Below are positions 19,543 through 28,021 of a DNA stretch of 64,000 nt, piece by piece (position 1 is the first letter of the stretch; each line of letters opens with the position of its first letter). Under the pieces are notes generated by a model that saw nothing but the letters and a program-made list of their open reading frames with translations, did no database searches and had not been told where the DNA came from. This stretch comes from Streptococcus sp. CSL10205-OR2 (GTDB lineage: Bacteria > Bacillota > Bacilli > Lactobacillales > Streptococcaceae). The stretch is from positions 62,001 through 126,000 of the forward strand of contig NZ_JAOTIN010000002.1 of NCBI RefSeq assembly GCF_025660655.1. The letters run 5' to 3'. The position numbers and the translations under genes are program-made.

Positions 19543-20474
19543 TAAAAGATTTTTTTAAAGAATATTTTGTGTGGTACGCTCTTTATTTGCTATTAGTGAT
19601 GACTTTTCTAATCACCTTTATTCTCTATCATTTGCCTCTTGATTACTTTGTCACATCACTATTATTTACTGCTACGTTACTCATTATTGTTAGTCTTTGG
19701 CAATTTAGTGTTTACTATCGAAAACGACAAGAATTGGCCGCTAATATCCTTCTAGGAAAAAATAGTTTACTTAATAGTCCTTTGGAAAAAGCTTTTTTAG
19801 AGCATTATTTTGCATTAGAAAAGGAACAATTAGTGGAGTTATCGCAATACCGTCGACGTGAGAGAAATCTTCAAAACTTGGTTAAAATGTGGTCACATCA
19901 GATGAAAGTCCCCTTGTCAGCTATCTCTCTCATGACGCAAACCAATGAGCTAAAGCCACAAGACATCAATCGACAATTGTTAAGTCTTGATAACTATGTG
20001 GACATTCTTATTAACTACTTAAAATTTCACCATCATCAAACCGATTTTAGGTTTGAAAGGATTCATCTAAAAGAAGTAGTGATTGAGATTGTTAAAAAAT
20101 ATCGTCTTTTGTTCTTACATAAAGATATTGACATTGAAATTATTGGGGATTGGGAGATTAAAAGTGACCAAAAATGGTTAACATTTGCAGTGACTCAACT
20201 GATTGATAATGCCCTTAAATACACTAAAAAGGGTGGGAAAATCACAATTAAAATGGGAAATTCTCTTATCATTGAAGACACAGGGATAGGTATTTTAAAA
20301 GAAGATATCCCAAGACTCTTTGAAGAAGGTTTTACAGGGTACAATGGCAGAGAATATCAAAAAGCAACTGGGCTGGGGCTTTATATGACCAAACGAATTC
20401 TTGATGATTTGGAACTTAATATTACCATTGTTAGCGAGATTGACAAAGGAACCAAAGTGATTATTAAAAAATAG
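19539..20474 (+). CDS. BceS-type intramembrane-sensing histidine kinase
   Basis: 311 residues. Two membrane helices (about 10-32 and 38-60) lie back to back with almost no extracellular loop, the mark of kinases that listen to a Bce transporter rather than to ligand. Phospho-acceptor His120 lies in MWSHQMKVPLSAI. The ATPase domain shows DNALKYTKKGG (N box) and EDTGIGI (G1), then GLGLYMTKRI (G2). The start overlaps the regulator stop in ATGA. Confidence 0.93.
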   Translation: MIKDFFKEYFVWYALYLLLVMTFLITFILYHLPLDYFVTSLLFTATLLIIVSLWQFSVYYRKRQELAANILLGKNSLLNSPLEKAFLEHYFALEKEQLVELSQYRRRERNLQNLVKMWSHQMKVPLSAISLMTQTNELKPQDINRQLLSLDNYVDILINYLKFHHHQTDFRFERIHLKEVVIEIVKKYRLLFLHKDIDIEIIGDWEIKSDQKWLTFAVTQLIDNALKYTKKGGKITIKMGNSLIIEDTGIGILKEDIPRLFEEGFTGYNGREYQKATGLGLYMTKRILDDLELNITIVSEIDKGTKVIIKK

Positions 20475-20485
20475 TCTAAAATCGT

Positions 20486-20513
20486 TTAGTTTACATAAAT
20501 TTATTTATGTAAA
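20486..20513 (+). repeat. Palindromic repeat between bceS and the DUF4767 gene
   Basis: 10-bp arms TTTACATAAA/TTTATGTAAA with a 4-bp loop. The 28 bp match exactly, in inverse orientation, 27989-28016. Here there is no T run; the ribosome site of the next gene follows within 10 bp, so it is not a plain terminator in the plus direction. Confidence 0.75.
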
Positions 20514-20528
20514 TAGATAGGAGGAAAT

Positions 20529-21182
20529 ATGAAAAAAAATAAGTATTTACCTATTTTATTTGGAGTAGTCGTTCTAGTTAGTGTTTTCAGTTGGTTTATT
20601 TGGGGTAATTCACAATCAAACAATAAGTTTTCAAATAATAATGATAATAAGGTAGAACAAACAAGCGAAACTACTGATAAGAAGGATGACACTAAAACAA
20701 CAGAAACAGAAAATGTAAAAAAATCAGATCAAATAGAAAAAGAGCCCAGTCAAAATCATCTATGGACAGCCGAAAAAGCTCAAGCATTACAATCCTTTAT
20801 CAGTGAGTGGCAAGTTGAAATGAATCAATTTTATACTAGCTATACACCTGATAGTCCTCTAAATTACTATGGTTACCTAACACCGAAAATAAGCACTGTA
20901 GAAAGTGACAGTATGACACCAGCATTAAACGACTCTCCAATCAACGTGGAATGGTCTGATACTGGCGATAAACCTGGTGTTTATAATCTCGTTGCTGTTT
21001 ATAGTGATTACGAACAAAGTTACCCTGATGTTAAGCATTTATACTATTTTGTTATCAAAGACGGACAATCAATGGTTCTACACACCAGCCAAAATCAAGG
21101 AAATGAGAATAATTGGCTATACTTTACTGAAACTGAAAATATCGATTTGAAAAATGGTTTTAAGACGATTGTTGGTCAATAA
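20529..21182 (+). CDS. Membrane-anchored DUF4767 protein
   Basis: 217 residues. One N-terminal membrane helix (residues 6-26) without a lipobox is followed by a polar Asn/Lys/Thr/Glu linker to about residue 75. The outside domain begins LWTAEKAQALQSFISEWQVEM and NQFYTSYTPDSPLNYYGY, the pattern of DUF4767 in streptococci and lactobacilli. Function is unknown. AGGAGG precedes the ATG. It lies 55 bp behind bceS and may be read with it, but membership in the Bce regulon is only a guess. Confidence 0.75.
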   Translation: MKKNKYLPILFGVVVLVSVFSWFIWGNSQSNNKFSNNNDNKVEQTSETTDKKDDTKTTETENVKKSDQIEKEPSQNHLWTAEKAQALQSFISEWQVEMNQFYTSYTPDSPLNYYGYLTPKISTVESDSMTPALNDSPINVEWSDTGDKPGVYNLVAVYSDYEQSYPDVKHLYYFVIKDGQSMVLHTSQNQGNENNWLYFTETENIDLKNGFKTIVGQ

Positions 21183-21210
21183 CCTTATTTTATTATTTTA
21201 TGCGATATGA

Positions 21211-21251
21211 AAAAAGCCTGACAATAGTTGCAAAACCACTGTCAGGCTTTT
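21211..21251. terminator. Bidirectional terminator between DUF4767 gene and xerS
   Basis: 12-bp arms AAAAGCCTGACA/TGTCAGGCTTTT, with A or T runs on both sides, between two convergent genes. Confidence 0.85.
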
Positions 21252-21278
21252 AATGTTATAGCAGATGGTATCAGAAAA

Positions 21279-22349
21279 TCATAGCTTATCTAGAGCGTTT
21301 TTTTGTTCATCATTAACAATATGAGTATAAAGGTCAGTGACTTGGGTATTGGCATGGCCTAGTTGATGACTGACTAATACTTGTGATTTGGTCGCATCAT
21401 AAAGTCTCGTTGCGAGTGTGTGTCTTAATTTATGAGGAGTGACTCTGATTTTAAAATCTTCAGAGTACTTGGCAACCATTTTTTCAATACTTGAAGCATC
21501 AATACGATTAGGAACACCCCGATACAGACTCAAGAAGAAGGCTGTGTCATTTTTTTCTGCTTGGTAACGTTGTGTTCGAATATTAAGATAATTTTCTAGG
21601 TAAGGTTTAGCAAAATTAGCAACATTGACGGAATCCCGTTTGCCACCTTTTCTTGTGACTTCAATGACCATCATTTTGAGATTAACATCTTTTAAATCAA
21701 GATTAACTGCTTCTGAGAGTCGAACTCCTGAGGCAAGAAGTAGTGCCAAAATGGCAAGATCTCTTTCTTTGTTTTTGTTAAAAGAAGAAAGGGCACGATT
21801 AGAAAGTTGATTAGGATACTCAATTTCAACATATTCAAGGAAATCCATAGTCTCATCGCCTAAAAAGAGTTTTCCTTTGATGTTTTCGGCTCTAGCTGCT
21901 AAAGTTTCTTTTTTCTTTTTGGTTGAGACTTTTTTCATGACATTACGGTAAAAATAAGGCTCTCCTTGATCATTTTCAACTTCCTCAGTCAAGTATTTGT
22001 ATAAACTGGACAAAGCTGAGAGCGTTCGATTGATAGTGGTTTGAGAGACACCGTTTTGCGTTGAATTAGCATTAAGAAGGGGTCTTTCCCTCAGATAACG
22101 AATAAAGGCTTCCATATCTTTCTTGGTCAATGTTTCGAGTGTTTTAAGAGGAATATCAGCCATTTTAGGAGCATTTGAGATATCAGAGTCCAGTAACCAT
22201 TCAAAAAAACGACGATATTCCTTAAGATATTCATAAAGGGTTGTAAAGCTGTAAGGGACTGATAATTTTGATTGATAATAATCTAAAACATACCAGGGCA
22301 TGATTTTTTTTAAGGCATCAATTTTATCAAGTAGTAGTTTACGTCTCAT
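21279..22349 (-). CDS. xerS: Tyrosine recombinase XerS
   Basis: Single-recombinase chromosome dimer resolvase of streptococci, acting at difSL with FtsK. It has 356 residues. The N-terminal SAM-like domain covers about 15-125. The catalytic set is complete: Arg210 (SGVRLSEAV), Lys234 (TRKGGKRD), His306/Arg309 (HKLRH), His332 (LGHANTQ) and nucleophile Tyr341 (VTDLY). Length and sequence fit XerS rather than XerC/D or a phage integrase. The dif site lies 57 bp upstream. Confidence 0.96.
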   Translation of the reverse strand: MRRKLLLDKIDALKKIMPWYVLDYYQSKLSVPYSFTTLYEYLKEYRRFFEWLLDSDISNAPKMADIPLKTLETLTKKDMEAFIRYLRERPLLNANSTQNGVSQTTINRTLSALSSLYKYLTEEVENDQGEPYFYRNVMKKVSTKKKKETLAARAENIKGKLFLGDETMDFLEYVEIEYPNQLSNRALSSFNKNKERDLAILALLLASGVRLSEAVNLDLKDVNLKMMVIEVTRKGGKRDSVNVANFAKPYLENYLNIRTQRYQAEKNDTAFFLSLYRGVPNRIDASSIEKMVAKYSEDFKIRVTPHKLRHTLATRLYDATKSQVLVSHQLGHANTQVTDLYTHIVNDEQKNALDKL

Positions 22350-22406
22350 AAAGTCGGTTTCTTTCTAAGTTTTCTTTAGTCATAGTATAACATAACCTTA
22401 TATATG

Positions 22407-22437
22407 TTTCAAGAAAATTATAGTTTTTCGGAAAGAT
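22407..22437 (-). other. difSL chromosome dimer resolution site
   Basis: 31 bp read on the minus strand, beginning ATCTTTCCG, with the core AACTATAATTTTC and ending TTGAAA. It is close to the difSL sequence described for streptococci and lactococci and sits in the expected place just upstream of xerS. It marks the replication terminus, and gene orientation flips around it. Confidence 0.88.
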
Positions 22438-22607
22438 GTTAGAGAGAATTATTTAAACTCTTTAATGATTAAAAATAGCGTTATTTAAATAGCTTTATGA
22501 GCTCATAGAACCAATGAATTGACTGCCGTCAAACAGATAATTGTTATTGTTCTTAACTTTAAGCTATAATGACAATAAATAAACTATCTATGAATGAGGT
22601 ATTAACT

Positions 22608-23228
22608 ATGTTTCAAACTATGATGGCTGGGATAATACTTTATTCTGCCACAGCTATTGATTTAATTATCATTTTGCTAATTTTTTTTGGACGAGCAAAA
22701 ACTAAAAAACAATACCGAGATATTTATCTCGGACAATATCTAGGGTCACTAATTTTAATGATTGTTAGTCTCTTTTTTGCTTATATTTTAGGATTCGTTC
22801 CTCAAAAATGGTTACTGGGATTTTTAGGAATTATCCCAATTTATTTTGGTGTTAAGACACTCCTCACTGATAATTGCGCTGGTGAAGAAAATGCTAAAAA
22901 ACAATTGCAAGAAAAAGGACTTAGTAAACTACTAAGTGTTGTTGCTTTAGTAGTTTTAGGAAGCTGTGGTGCTGATAATATTGGTTTGTTTGTACCTTAT
23001 TTTGTGACATTGAATGTGAAAGAACTTATTATTACCCTTTTTGTTTTTATTGTATTAATGTTTTTACTCGCATTTTCTGCTCATAAACTCTCTGATATAC
23101 CAATTATTGGTAATTTAATAGAAAAATATGGCGTTTGGATAATGGGTGTTGTCTATATAAGCTTAGGCGTTTTTATTATTTTTGAAAGTCAAACCCTACA
23201 AACTCTTTTTAATGCTATTATAGGATAG
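22608..23228 (+). CDS. CadD-family cadmium resistance transporter
   Basis: 206 residues, about the length of CadD. There are six predicted membrane helices. The middle loop ends in GLSKLLSVVALVVLGSCGADNIGLFVPYF, where a conserved Cys and Asp in a membrane helix match the family. The ATG at 22608 has GAGGT 7 bp upstream; an in-frame ATG at 22569 has no ribosome site. No CadC/CadX-type ArsR regulator is adjacent; the convergent MerR gene is a different class. Metal specificity is inferred from the family only. Confidence 0.8.
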   Translation: MFQTMMAGIILYSATAIDLIIILLIFFGRAKTKKQYRDIYLGQYLGSLILMIVSLFFAYILGFVPQKWLLGFLGIIPIYFGVKTLLTDNCAGEENAKKQLQEKGLSKLLSVVALVVLGSCGADNIGLFVPYFVTLNVKELIITLFVFIVLMFLLAFSAHKLSDIPIIGNLIEKYGVWIMGVVYISLGVFIIFESQTLQTLFNAIIG

Positions 23229-23240
23229 CTTTAAATCATT

Positions 23241-23275
23241 AAAATACCAGAGATTGATTATCTCCGGTATTTTTA
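23241..23275. terminator. Bidirectional terminator between the CadD-like and MerR genes
   Basis: The stem AAATACC-GAGAT/ATCTC-GGTATTT with one mismatch is flanked by A and T runs, between convergent genes. Confidence 0.8.
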
Positions 23276-23276
23276 A

Positions 23277-24020
23277 TTAATCAGTATTTTCGTTAACATA
23301 TTCTTGAATAACATCGCTGATATATTTGGCGGCACCTTCTCCAAATTGATCGATATTTTTTCTAAATTCGTCATCCTGAACATAATTGAGACCAATTTTC
23401 CCAAAAATCTCTAAGGAACAATCAAACCCATACTGATTAATAAGATGATAAAGTTCTTCAGCTAGTTTTTTATTTTTAAGTGAAGAAATGTCTTCACCTT
23501 TTTTCATTTGGTTTGAAAATTGTGTGAACACAGAATTAAAGGCGTCCGTCATTATTTTTTCGTTACCCTTTTGTTTTTGTTTACTTGCTTCAACAACTTC
23601 TTCACCGTATTTTTCTTTGGTTTCTTTTTCATATTTTTGATGGTCTTGATAAGTAAATCCTTTGAATTGTTCTTTGGCTGTCATTTGTAATTTTCCTTCC
23701 TCAGCTAAAATCGTTTTTTCTAATGTTTCAATAAGTGTTAGCAGTTTGAATTTTTCTTGCTTCATTAACTCTAATTGATTCTTTAGTTTATTAAGTCGTT
23801 GGGAATCATCTTTTGTTAGCAAATCCTTGATTTGTTTTAAAGAAAAACCAAGGTATTTGTAAAACAAAATTGTTTGAAGAGTGGCCAAATCTTCTCTAGT
23901 ATAGTACCGATAACCATTATCATTTTTTTGTGGTGACAAAAGACCAATTTTATCATAGTGATGTAATGTGCGCACTGATACACCACTTATTTCACTGACT
24001 TTTTTAACTAAATAGGTCAT
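23277..24020 (-). CDS. MerR-family regulator with TipAS-like domain
   Basis: 247 residues. The MerR helix-turn-helix spans about 4-72 (VSEISGVSVRTLHHYDKIGLL, then NGYRYYTREDL). A coiled-coil dimer helix runs to about 115. The C-terminal domain (about 125-245) resembles the TipAS drug-binding domain. TipA-type proteins bind thiopeptides and other compounds and activate promoters with long spacers. No target gene besides its own is obvious; the promoter at 24044-24074 has the right geometry for self-control. Confidence 0.85.
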   Translation of the reverse strand: MTYLVKKVSEISGVSVRTLHHYDKIGLLSPQKNDNGYRYYTREDLATLQTILFYKYLGFSLKQIKDLLTKDDSQRLNKLKNQLELMKQEKFKLLTLIETLEKTILAEEGKLQMTAKEQFKGFTYQDHQKYEKETKEKYGEEVVEASKQKQKGNEKIMTDAFNSVFTQFSNQMKKGEDISSLKNKKLAEELYHLINQYGFDCSLEIFGKIGLNYVQDDEFRKNIDQFGEGAAKYISDVIQEYVNENTD

Positions 24021-24043
24021 TTAGAAATCCTCCTAACACATTT

Positions 24044-24074
24044 AGTATAAACGATTACCTAAGGTGAGTGTCAA
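24044..24074 (-). promoter_or_regulatory. MerR-type promoter with 19-bp spacer
   Basis: On the minus strand TTGACA (24074-24069), a 19-bp spacer, then TATACT (24049-24044). The spacer holds the small palindrome ACCTTAGGT. The overlong spacer is the classic MerR target, untwisted by the bound activator. Confidence 0.75.
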
Positions 24075-24098
24075 CACTTTTTAAAAAAAATAAAAAAA

Positions 24099-24120
24099 GA
24101 ACTGATTTCTCAGTTCTTAT
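24099..24120 (-). terminator. Terminator of the luciferase-like gene
   Basis: The stem AAGAACTGA/TCAGTTCTT is followed on the minus strand by a long T run. Confidence 0.85.
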
Positions 24121-24137
24121 ATATCAAAAGGGCTCAT

Positions 24138-25196
24138 TTAGTTTGCTTCTTTTTCTTTATTAGCAAAGTATTCTCTTACTTTTGGTGCTACTTCTTCTCC
24201 AAAAATGCGAATAGCTTTTAAGACATCTTCATGTGGCATTGAACCAACTGGTAAGTGAAGCATGAAACGATCGAGTTTTAAATCTTCAATCATACGGATT
24301 AATTTATTTGCAACTGTTTCAGCATCACCAACAAACATAGCACCGTTTGGACCGATTTGTTGAAGGTAGGCATCATAAGTTAACTCAGTCCAGTGTGGTC
24401 TGTCTTTACTAATGTTATCAACTAATTGTTTGGTTGGGTAGAAGTATTCTTTTTCAGCTTTTTCTTTATCATCTGATAACCAACCCCATGAGTGAGCTGC
24501 GACAGTCATTTTACTTAAATCATGGCCATGTGCACGACCAATTTCACGATAAAGTCTAATCAATTGACCAAAACCACGTGGATTACCACCAATAATCGCA
24601 TAAACAATTGGAAGCCCCATTTCAGCAATACGTTGTGTGGAGTGGAAATTACCACCTGTTGCTACTTGAATTGGTAATTTGTCTTGAACAGATCTTGGGT
24701 AAACAGGTCTATTATTAACAGTTTGTGTGTGTTTTCCTGTCCAGTTCAAATTAGTATTTTCTCTAATTTGAAGAAGCATATCTAATTTTTCGTTAAATAA
24801 TTCTTCATAGTCATTTAAGTCATAACCAAATAATGGGAATGATTCAATAAATGACCCACGTCCAGCCATAATTTCAGCTCTTCCATTTGATAGAGCATCA
24901 ATAGTAGCGTATTGTTGGTAGACTCTGACAGGATCAATGGAAGAAAGAATCGTTACTGCACTTGATAGTCGAATATTTTTTGTTTTTGATGCTGCAGCAG
25001 CTAGTAAAATTTCTGGCGCTGAGACTGAAAAATCTTCACGGTGGTGTTCACCAATAGCATAAATGTCTAGCCCTACCTCATCAGCTAGCACCATTTCTTC
25101 AACCATATTACGGATACGTTCATCATGAGAAATCGCTTTACCTGTTTTTTCAAGTGGTGTTGTTTCTCCAAAAGATGAAATACCTAATTCAATCAT
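24138..25196 (-). CDS. LLM-class flavin-dependent oxidoreductase
   Basis: 352 residues of the bacterial luciferase-like TIM-barrel family. Landmarks are the N-terminal LGISSFGETTP, IYAIGEHHREDFSVSAPEILLAAAA, SAVTILSSIDPVRVYQQYATIDALSNGRAEIMAGRG, and the late FVGDAETVANKLI. It should use reduced FMN; substrate unknown. It is flanked by its own terminator and an AT-rich upstream region; no partner gene is nearby. Confidence 0.88.
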   Translation of the reverse strand: MIELGISSFGETTPLEKTGKAISHDERIRNMVEEMVLADEVGLDIYAIGEHHREDFSVSAPEILLAAAASKTKNIRLSSAVTILSSIDPVRVYQQYATIDALSNGRAEIMAGRGSFIESFPLFGYDLNDYEELFNEKLDMLLQIRENTNLNWTGKHTQTVNNRPVYPRSVQDKLPIQVATGGNFHSTQRIAEMGLPIVYAIIGGNPRGFGQLIRLYREIGRAHGHDLSKMTVAAHSWGWLSDDKEKAEKEYFYPTKQLVDNISKDRPHWTELTYDAYLQQIGPNGAMFVGDAETVANKLIRMIEDLKLDRFMLHLPVGSMPHEDVLKAIRIFGEEVAPKVREYFANKEKEAN

Positions 25197-25292
25197 GTTA
25201 TTACCTCACTTATTTAGATTTCGAAATATTTTATGATGTTATTTTACCACTTCTATATCAATTGGTAAAGTATTTTGACTTATTATTAAAAT

Positions 25293-25317
25293 AAAAAATC
25301 ACTTCATTTAAAAGTGA
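25293..25317 (-). terminator. Terminator after the DUF1697 pseudogene
   Basis: The stem TCACTT/AAGTGA is followed by TTTTTT on the minus strand. Confidence 0.65.
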
Positions 25318-25320
25318 CTT

Positions 25321-25846
25321 TCATTTTAATAATAATTTTTCAATGACACCTATTTTTCTCATTGTTGCAGTAATTCCTAGGTGTTTCTCCAAGAAATTTG
25401 TATTTAATTTCTTTTTAGGAGCATCTTTAGGAAGATAAAGATAAAAGCAGTGCTACCCAACCACTAATTCTTCTTGACCAAAGTCAGTACCTTTTATTTT
25501 TGATAAGGCTTCTTCTTCCAAACTATCATTAATAAAAAACCAAGTGAATACGACTTCTGTCGTAAGAATCAGAGAAAGGATTGCTAATTACAGCGTTTTG
25601 ACAGTCAGCAACTGTTTTAACGATAACTGGCAAATCTACCCCGATTTTTTCTTTGATGGTTTTTCGAATCAAGTTAGCTGACGCTTTCTTAGATAGATTG
25701 GTATGCAGAATCAGATTGCCACTTTGGATATGAGTACGAACTTTATAAAAGCCGACCTTCTCAAGAATTGTTACTAAGTAGGACATCTTGGGGATTTTAT
25801 TTTTTCCCGTTAGCATAACACCTCTAAGAAGGGCAATCAATTCCAT
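25321..25846 (-). pseudogene. Broken DUF1697-family gene
   Basis: The first 105 codons read MELIALLRGVMLTGKNKIPK and then VRTHIQSGNLIL, the DUF1697 N-terminal half. After IHLVF the frame ends in a run of six T. In a shifted frame the family sequence continues (INDSLEEEALSKIKGTDFG) but meets a TAG, then continues again (FYLYLPKDAPKKKL, later GITATMRKI) to a natural stop at 25321. One frameshift plus one nonsense codon means the full product of about 175 residues is not made. DUF1697 proteins have no known function. Confidence 0.85.
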
Positions 25847-25866
25847 TAAAATTTCCTTTCAAGAAC

Positions 25867-26307
25867 TTATGCGTTTTCTTCTTCAATGTCAACAATCTTA
25901 TCTTTATTTTGTTCTTTACGCCATTTTTGGTATTTTTCTAAATCTGATTGTGCCATTTTCCATCCTTGTGAGAGGATAAAAGCATCGTCTAAGAAACCAA
26001 GAAATGGAATGCTATCTGGAACGATATCAAATGGTGTGACAAAATAGATAAGTGCGCTAACAACTAACACAATGACACCTGTTGGAATGTTAGTGTATTT
26101 CTTTTTAGCGTAGTTATTAACTAGTGAGGCCATCACTGGTATTGTGGCCAATGTATTACCCGCAACAGGAATTTTATTTAATTTTTTTTCGAGGTCTTTT
26201 AAAAACGATTCTACTTTTTGATCGTCTTTTAATATTTTCTTAGCGTCTTCATATCTTTTTTCAATTTCAGTAACGGCAGTGCTGTTTTTTAGTTTATTAA
26301 AATCCAT
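25867..26307 (-). CDS. YkvA-like DUF1232 membrane protein
   Basis: 146 residues from the ATG at 26307, which has an AG-rich site upstream; an upstream in-frame ATG is possible. A charged helical N-terminal half (about 1-60) precedes the DUF1232 core: IVLVVSALIYFVTPFDIVPDSIPFLGFLDDAFIL, with the conserved DxxPD. The Lys/Glu-rich tail is cytosolic. Function unknown in this family. Confidence 0.8.
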   Translation of the reverse strand: MDFNKLKNSTAVTEIEKRYEDAKKILKDDQKVESFLKDLEKKLNKIPVAGNTLATIPVMASLVNNYAKKKYTNIPTGVIVLVVSALIYFVTPFDIVPDSIPFLGFLDDAFILSQGWKMAQSDLEKYQKWRKEQNKDKIVDIEEENA

Positions 26308-26452
26308 TTGTTTCTCTCTTTCTTTGTTTATAACCATTAAATCTCTGATGAGTTTATGAGATTATTATCATTTTGAAATGATTTTATTTATTATAGCATT
26401 ATTTTTAAAACTAGTCTCAAACCAACCTCTAAATCTTGAGCATTTCTCTCTT

Positions 26453-27178
26453 TTACCAACCATAAATCATTAAAAATGCAACTACAACAGCAACAATACT
26501 AAATAGAGAACCTATTAGATAGTATTCTGCAAAAGCTTGACTTTTTGAAATTTTATCATAGCGGGCAATCGATTTTGCGGTAAAAATCAAGCCAATGGCT
26601 GGTATTTGACCCATAATAAGAAATAAAGCTGTCGCAAGACGTTCCAGATTACCGATGACTGCTCCTGCTCCTTTTATGCTTTTTTCTTCAGTTTCTTTAA
26701 CTTGATACTTTTGAAAGATGATTTTAAAGGCAATATTGATAGGTTTGGTTATCAAGGCTAAAAATAAGGCTAGTTGTACCCACTGATAGTTTTTAAAAAG
26801 ATAAATCGGCGCGTGATTGGTTTTAAAAAATGAATATAGTATAACAATACAGATAATATGGCAGAGTTGATCGACTAAAAAAGCTAGAACAACACTATTA
26901 TTTTTTTTGATAACATTATCCAAAGAACATTTGACATAATCAATCACAACATGGCTTAGCCAAACTAATAAATAATAACCGGTGAAACCTGGTGCAAGGA
27001 TTATTAAAGCAATCATTGGTATAAAAACACCTAGGTAGTGTTTATAGAGGTAACTTCCTTTTAACACTTTTTGATCGGCCATTTCTTGACTTTGAAATTG
27101 AAAATCGGCTAGGACATGTGCTAGTAACATTAAAGTCATGACCGGATAAGCTGATAAATAATTTGAAATCATTGTCAT
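26453..27178 (-). CDS. DUF3307 membrane protein (SatE-like)
   Basis: 241 residues and about six membrane helices. The N-terminal LAHVLADFQFQSQEMADQK and WLSHVVIDYVKC carry the His/Asp residues typical of DUF3307. It starts 1 bp after the satD stop, so the two are coupled. In the S. mutans sat operon comparable genes lie behind ylxM-ffh; assignment as satE is likely by position and not certain. Confidence 0.75.
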   Translation of the reverse strand: MTMISNYLSAYPVMTLMLLAHVLADFQFQSQEMADQKVLKGSYLYKHYLGVFIPMIALIILAPGFTGYYLLVWLSHVVIDYVKCSLDNVIKKNNSVVLAFLVDQLCHIICIVILYSFFKTNHAPIYLFKNYQWVQLALFLALITKPINIAFKIIFQKYQVKETEEKSIKGAGAVIGNLERLATALFLIMGQIPAIGLIFTAKSIARYDKISKSQAFAEYYLIGSLFSIVAVVVAFLMIYGW

Positions 27179-27179
27179 A

Positions 27180-27860
27180 TTACTCTTCTCCTTTAGCCTC
27201 TTTCTCGCTTATAATCTGTAAAATAGTATTCATTGCTTGACGTTTTAGACGCAAATAAATTTTAAGACCACTAGCTTTAAGACGTTTATTGAAAGCACTT
27301 GGTGTGAGTCCTAAAAGGTGGGCTATTTTTTTATGTTCAAATTTTTCATCATAACTATTTTGCTCCAAAAGAGATGTTAGAATTTCTTCTTGGGTTGACG
27401 TCCATTTTGATTTAATAAACTCTGCAGCAGCAACAACACTATTGATAGTTTTGCCTAGCGCTTCTTCTTCTACACAAACGGCAATAAAATTTGTGCCGTA
27501 GTCATTATTATCATGAATATAGTCGATGGCTTGTCTTGCATACCAGTATGCTGGACCATCCGAACCGATACTTTGTTTTTCATTGATATCAGTTAACATT
27601 TCTCCGACACCAATACCAAAGCGAATATGGTAGGGTAAAAAATTTGCCGAAATAGAATCAATCATCTCAAAAACATGATGATTTGGTAACAATAACGCTT
27701 GGAATTCATCACCTGTTGTTATAGTAAATGGTGATTTTAAAACTTTTTCATATTTCTTATTGATGTCTGCTATTAATGTCATAAGCTTTTTTTGCGCTTG
27801 AGAACGTTCTTTGATTGATTTTGAAGAGATAATATCTCCTATAATTGCAATATAAATCAT
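27180..27860 (-). CDS. satD: SatD-family protein
   Basis: 226 residues. The start MIYIAIIGDIISSKSI and FTITTGDEFQALL are typical of the SatD family (nucleotide-cyclase-like fold). The C-terminus holds a helix-turn-helix (KIAHLLGLTPSAFNKRLKASG), so it likely binds DNA. The ATG at 27860 is chosen for AAGGAG 6 bp upstream. Three phased dyads cover its promoter, suggesting autoregulation. It lies behind ylxM-ffh, as in the S. mutans sat operon, but a terminator separates it from ffh. The role in acid tolerance proposed for that operon rests mainly on ffh. Confidence 0.82.
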   Translation of the reverse strand: MIYIAIIGDIISSKSIKERSQAQKKLMTLIADINKKYEKVLKSPFTITTGDEFQALLLPNHHVFEMIDSISANFLPYHIRFGIGVGEMLTDINEKQSIGSDGPAYWYARQAIDYIHDNNDYGTNFIAVCVEEEALGKTINSVVAAAEFIKSKWTSTQEEILTSLLEQNSYDEKFEHKKIAHLLGLTPSAFNKRLKASGLKIYLRLKRQAMNTILQIISEKEAKGEE

Positions 27861-27877
27861 TCTTATCTCCTTTACAA

Positions 27878-27951
27878 TGTCCATTATAACAGACATTTTT
27901 AAAAATGTCCATTAGGACGGAAATTTTAAGGAATGTCCATCATAATAGACA
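27878..27951 (-). promoter_or_regulatory. satD promoter with three phased operator dyads
   Basis: Three 18-bp units of the form TGTC-N10-GACA start at 27878, 27906 and 27934, exactly 28 bp apart. The outer two are perfect in the arms; the middle one is degenerate (TGTC-N10-GAAA). On the minus strand -35 TGGACA (27911-27906) lies in the middle unit and -10 TATAAT (27888-27883) in the gene-proximal one, spacer 17. A bound factor would block RNA polymerase. Confidence 0.75.
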
Positions 27952-27980
27952 TTTTTTAGATTTTTTTCGTATTAAAAACA

Positions 27981-28016
27981 AAAAAAAGTTTACATAAATA
28001 AATTTATGTAAACTAA
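27981..28016 (-). terminator. ffh terminator, member of the repeated palindrome family
   Basis: 12-bp arms AGTTTACATAAA/TTTATGTAAACT are followed on the minus strand by eight T. 28 bp are identical (inverted) to 20486-20513. Confidence 0.85.
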
Positions 28017-28021
28017 TTATT

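Noticed and set aside
27878-27951. CRISPR-like array
   Set aside because: Only three units of 18 bp with 10-bp gaps, each itself a dyad and overlapping a promoter; this is an operator, not repeat-spacer units.
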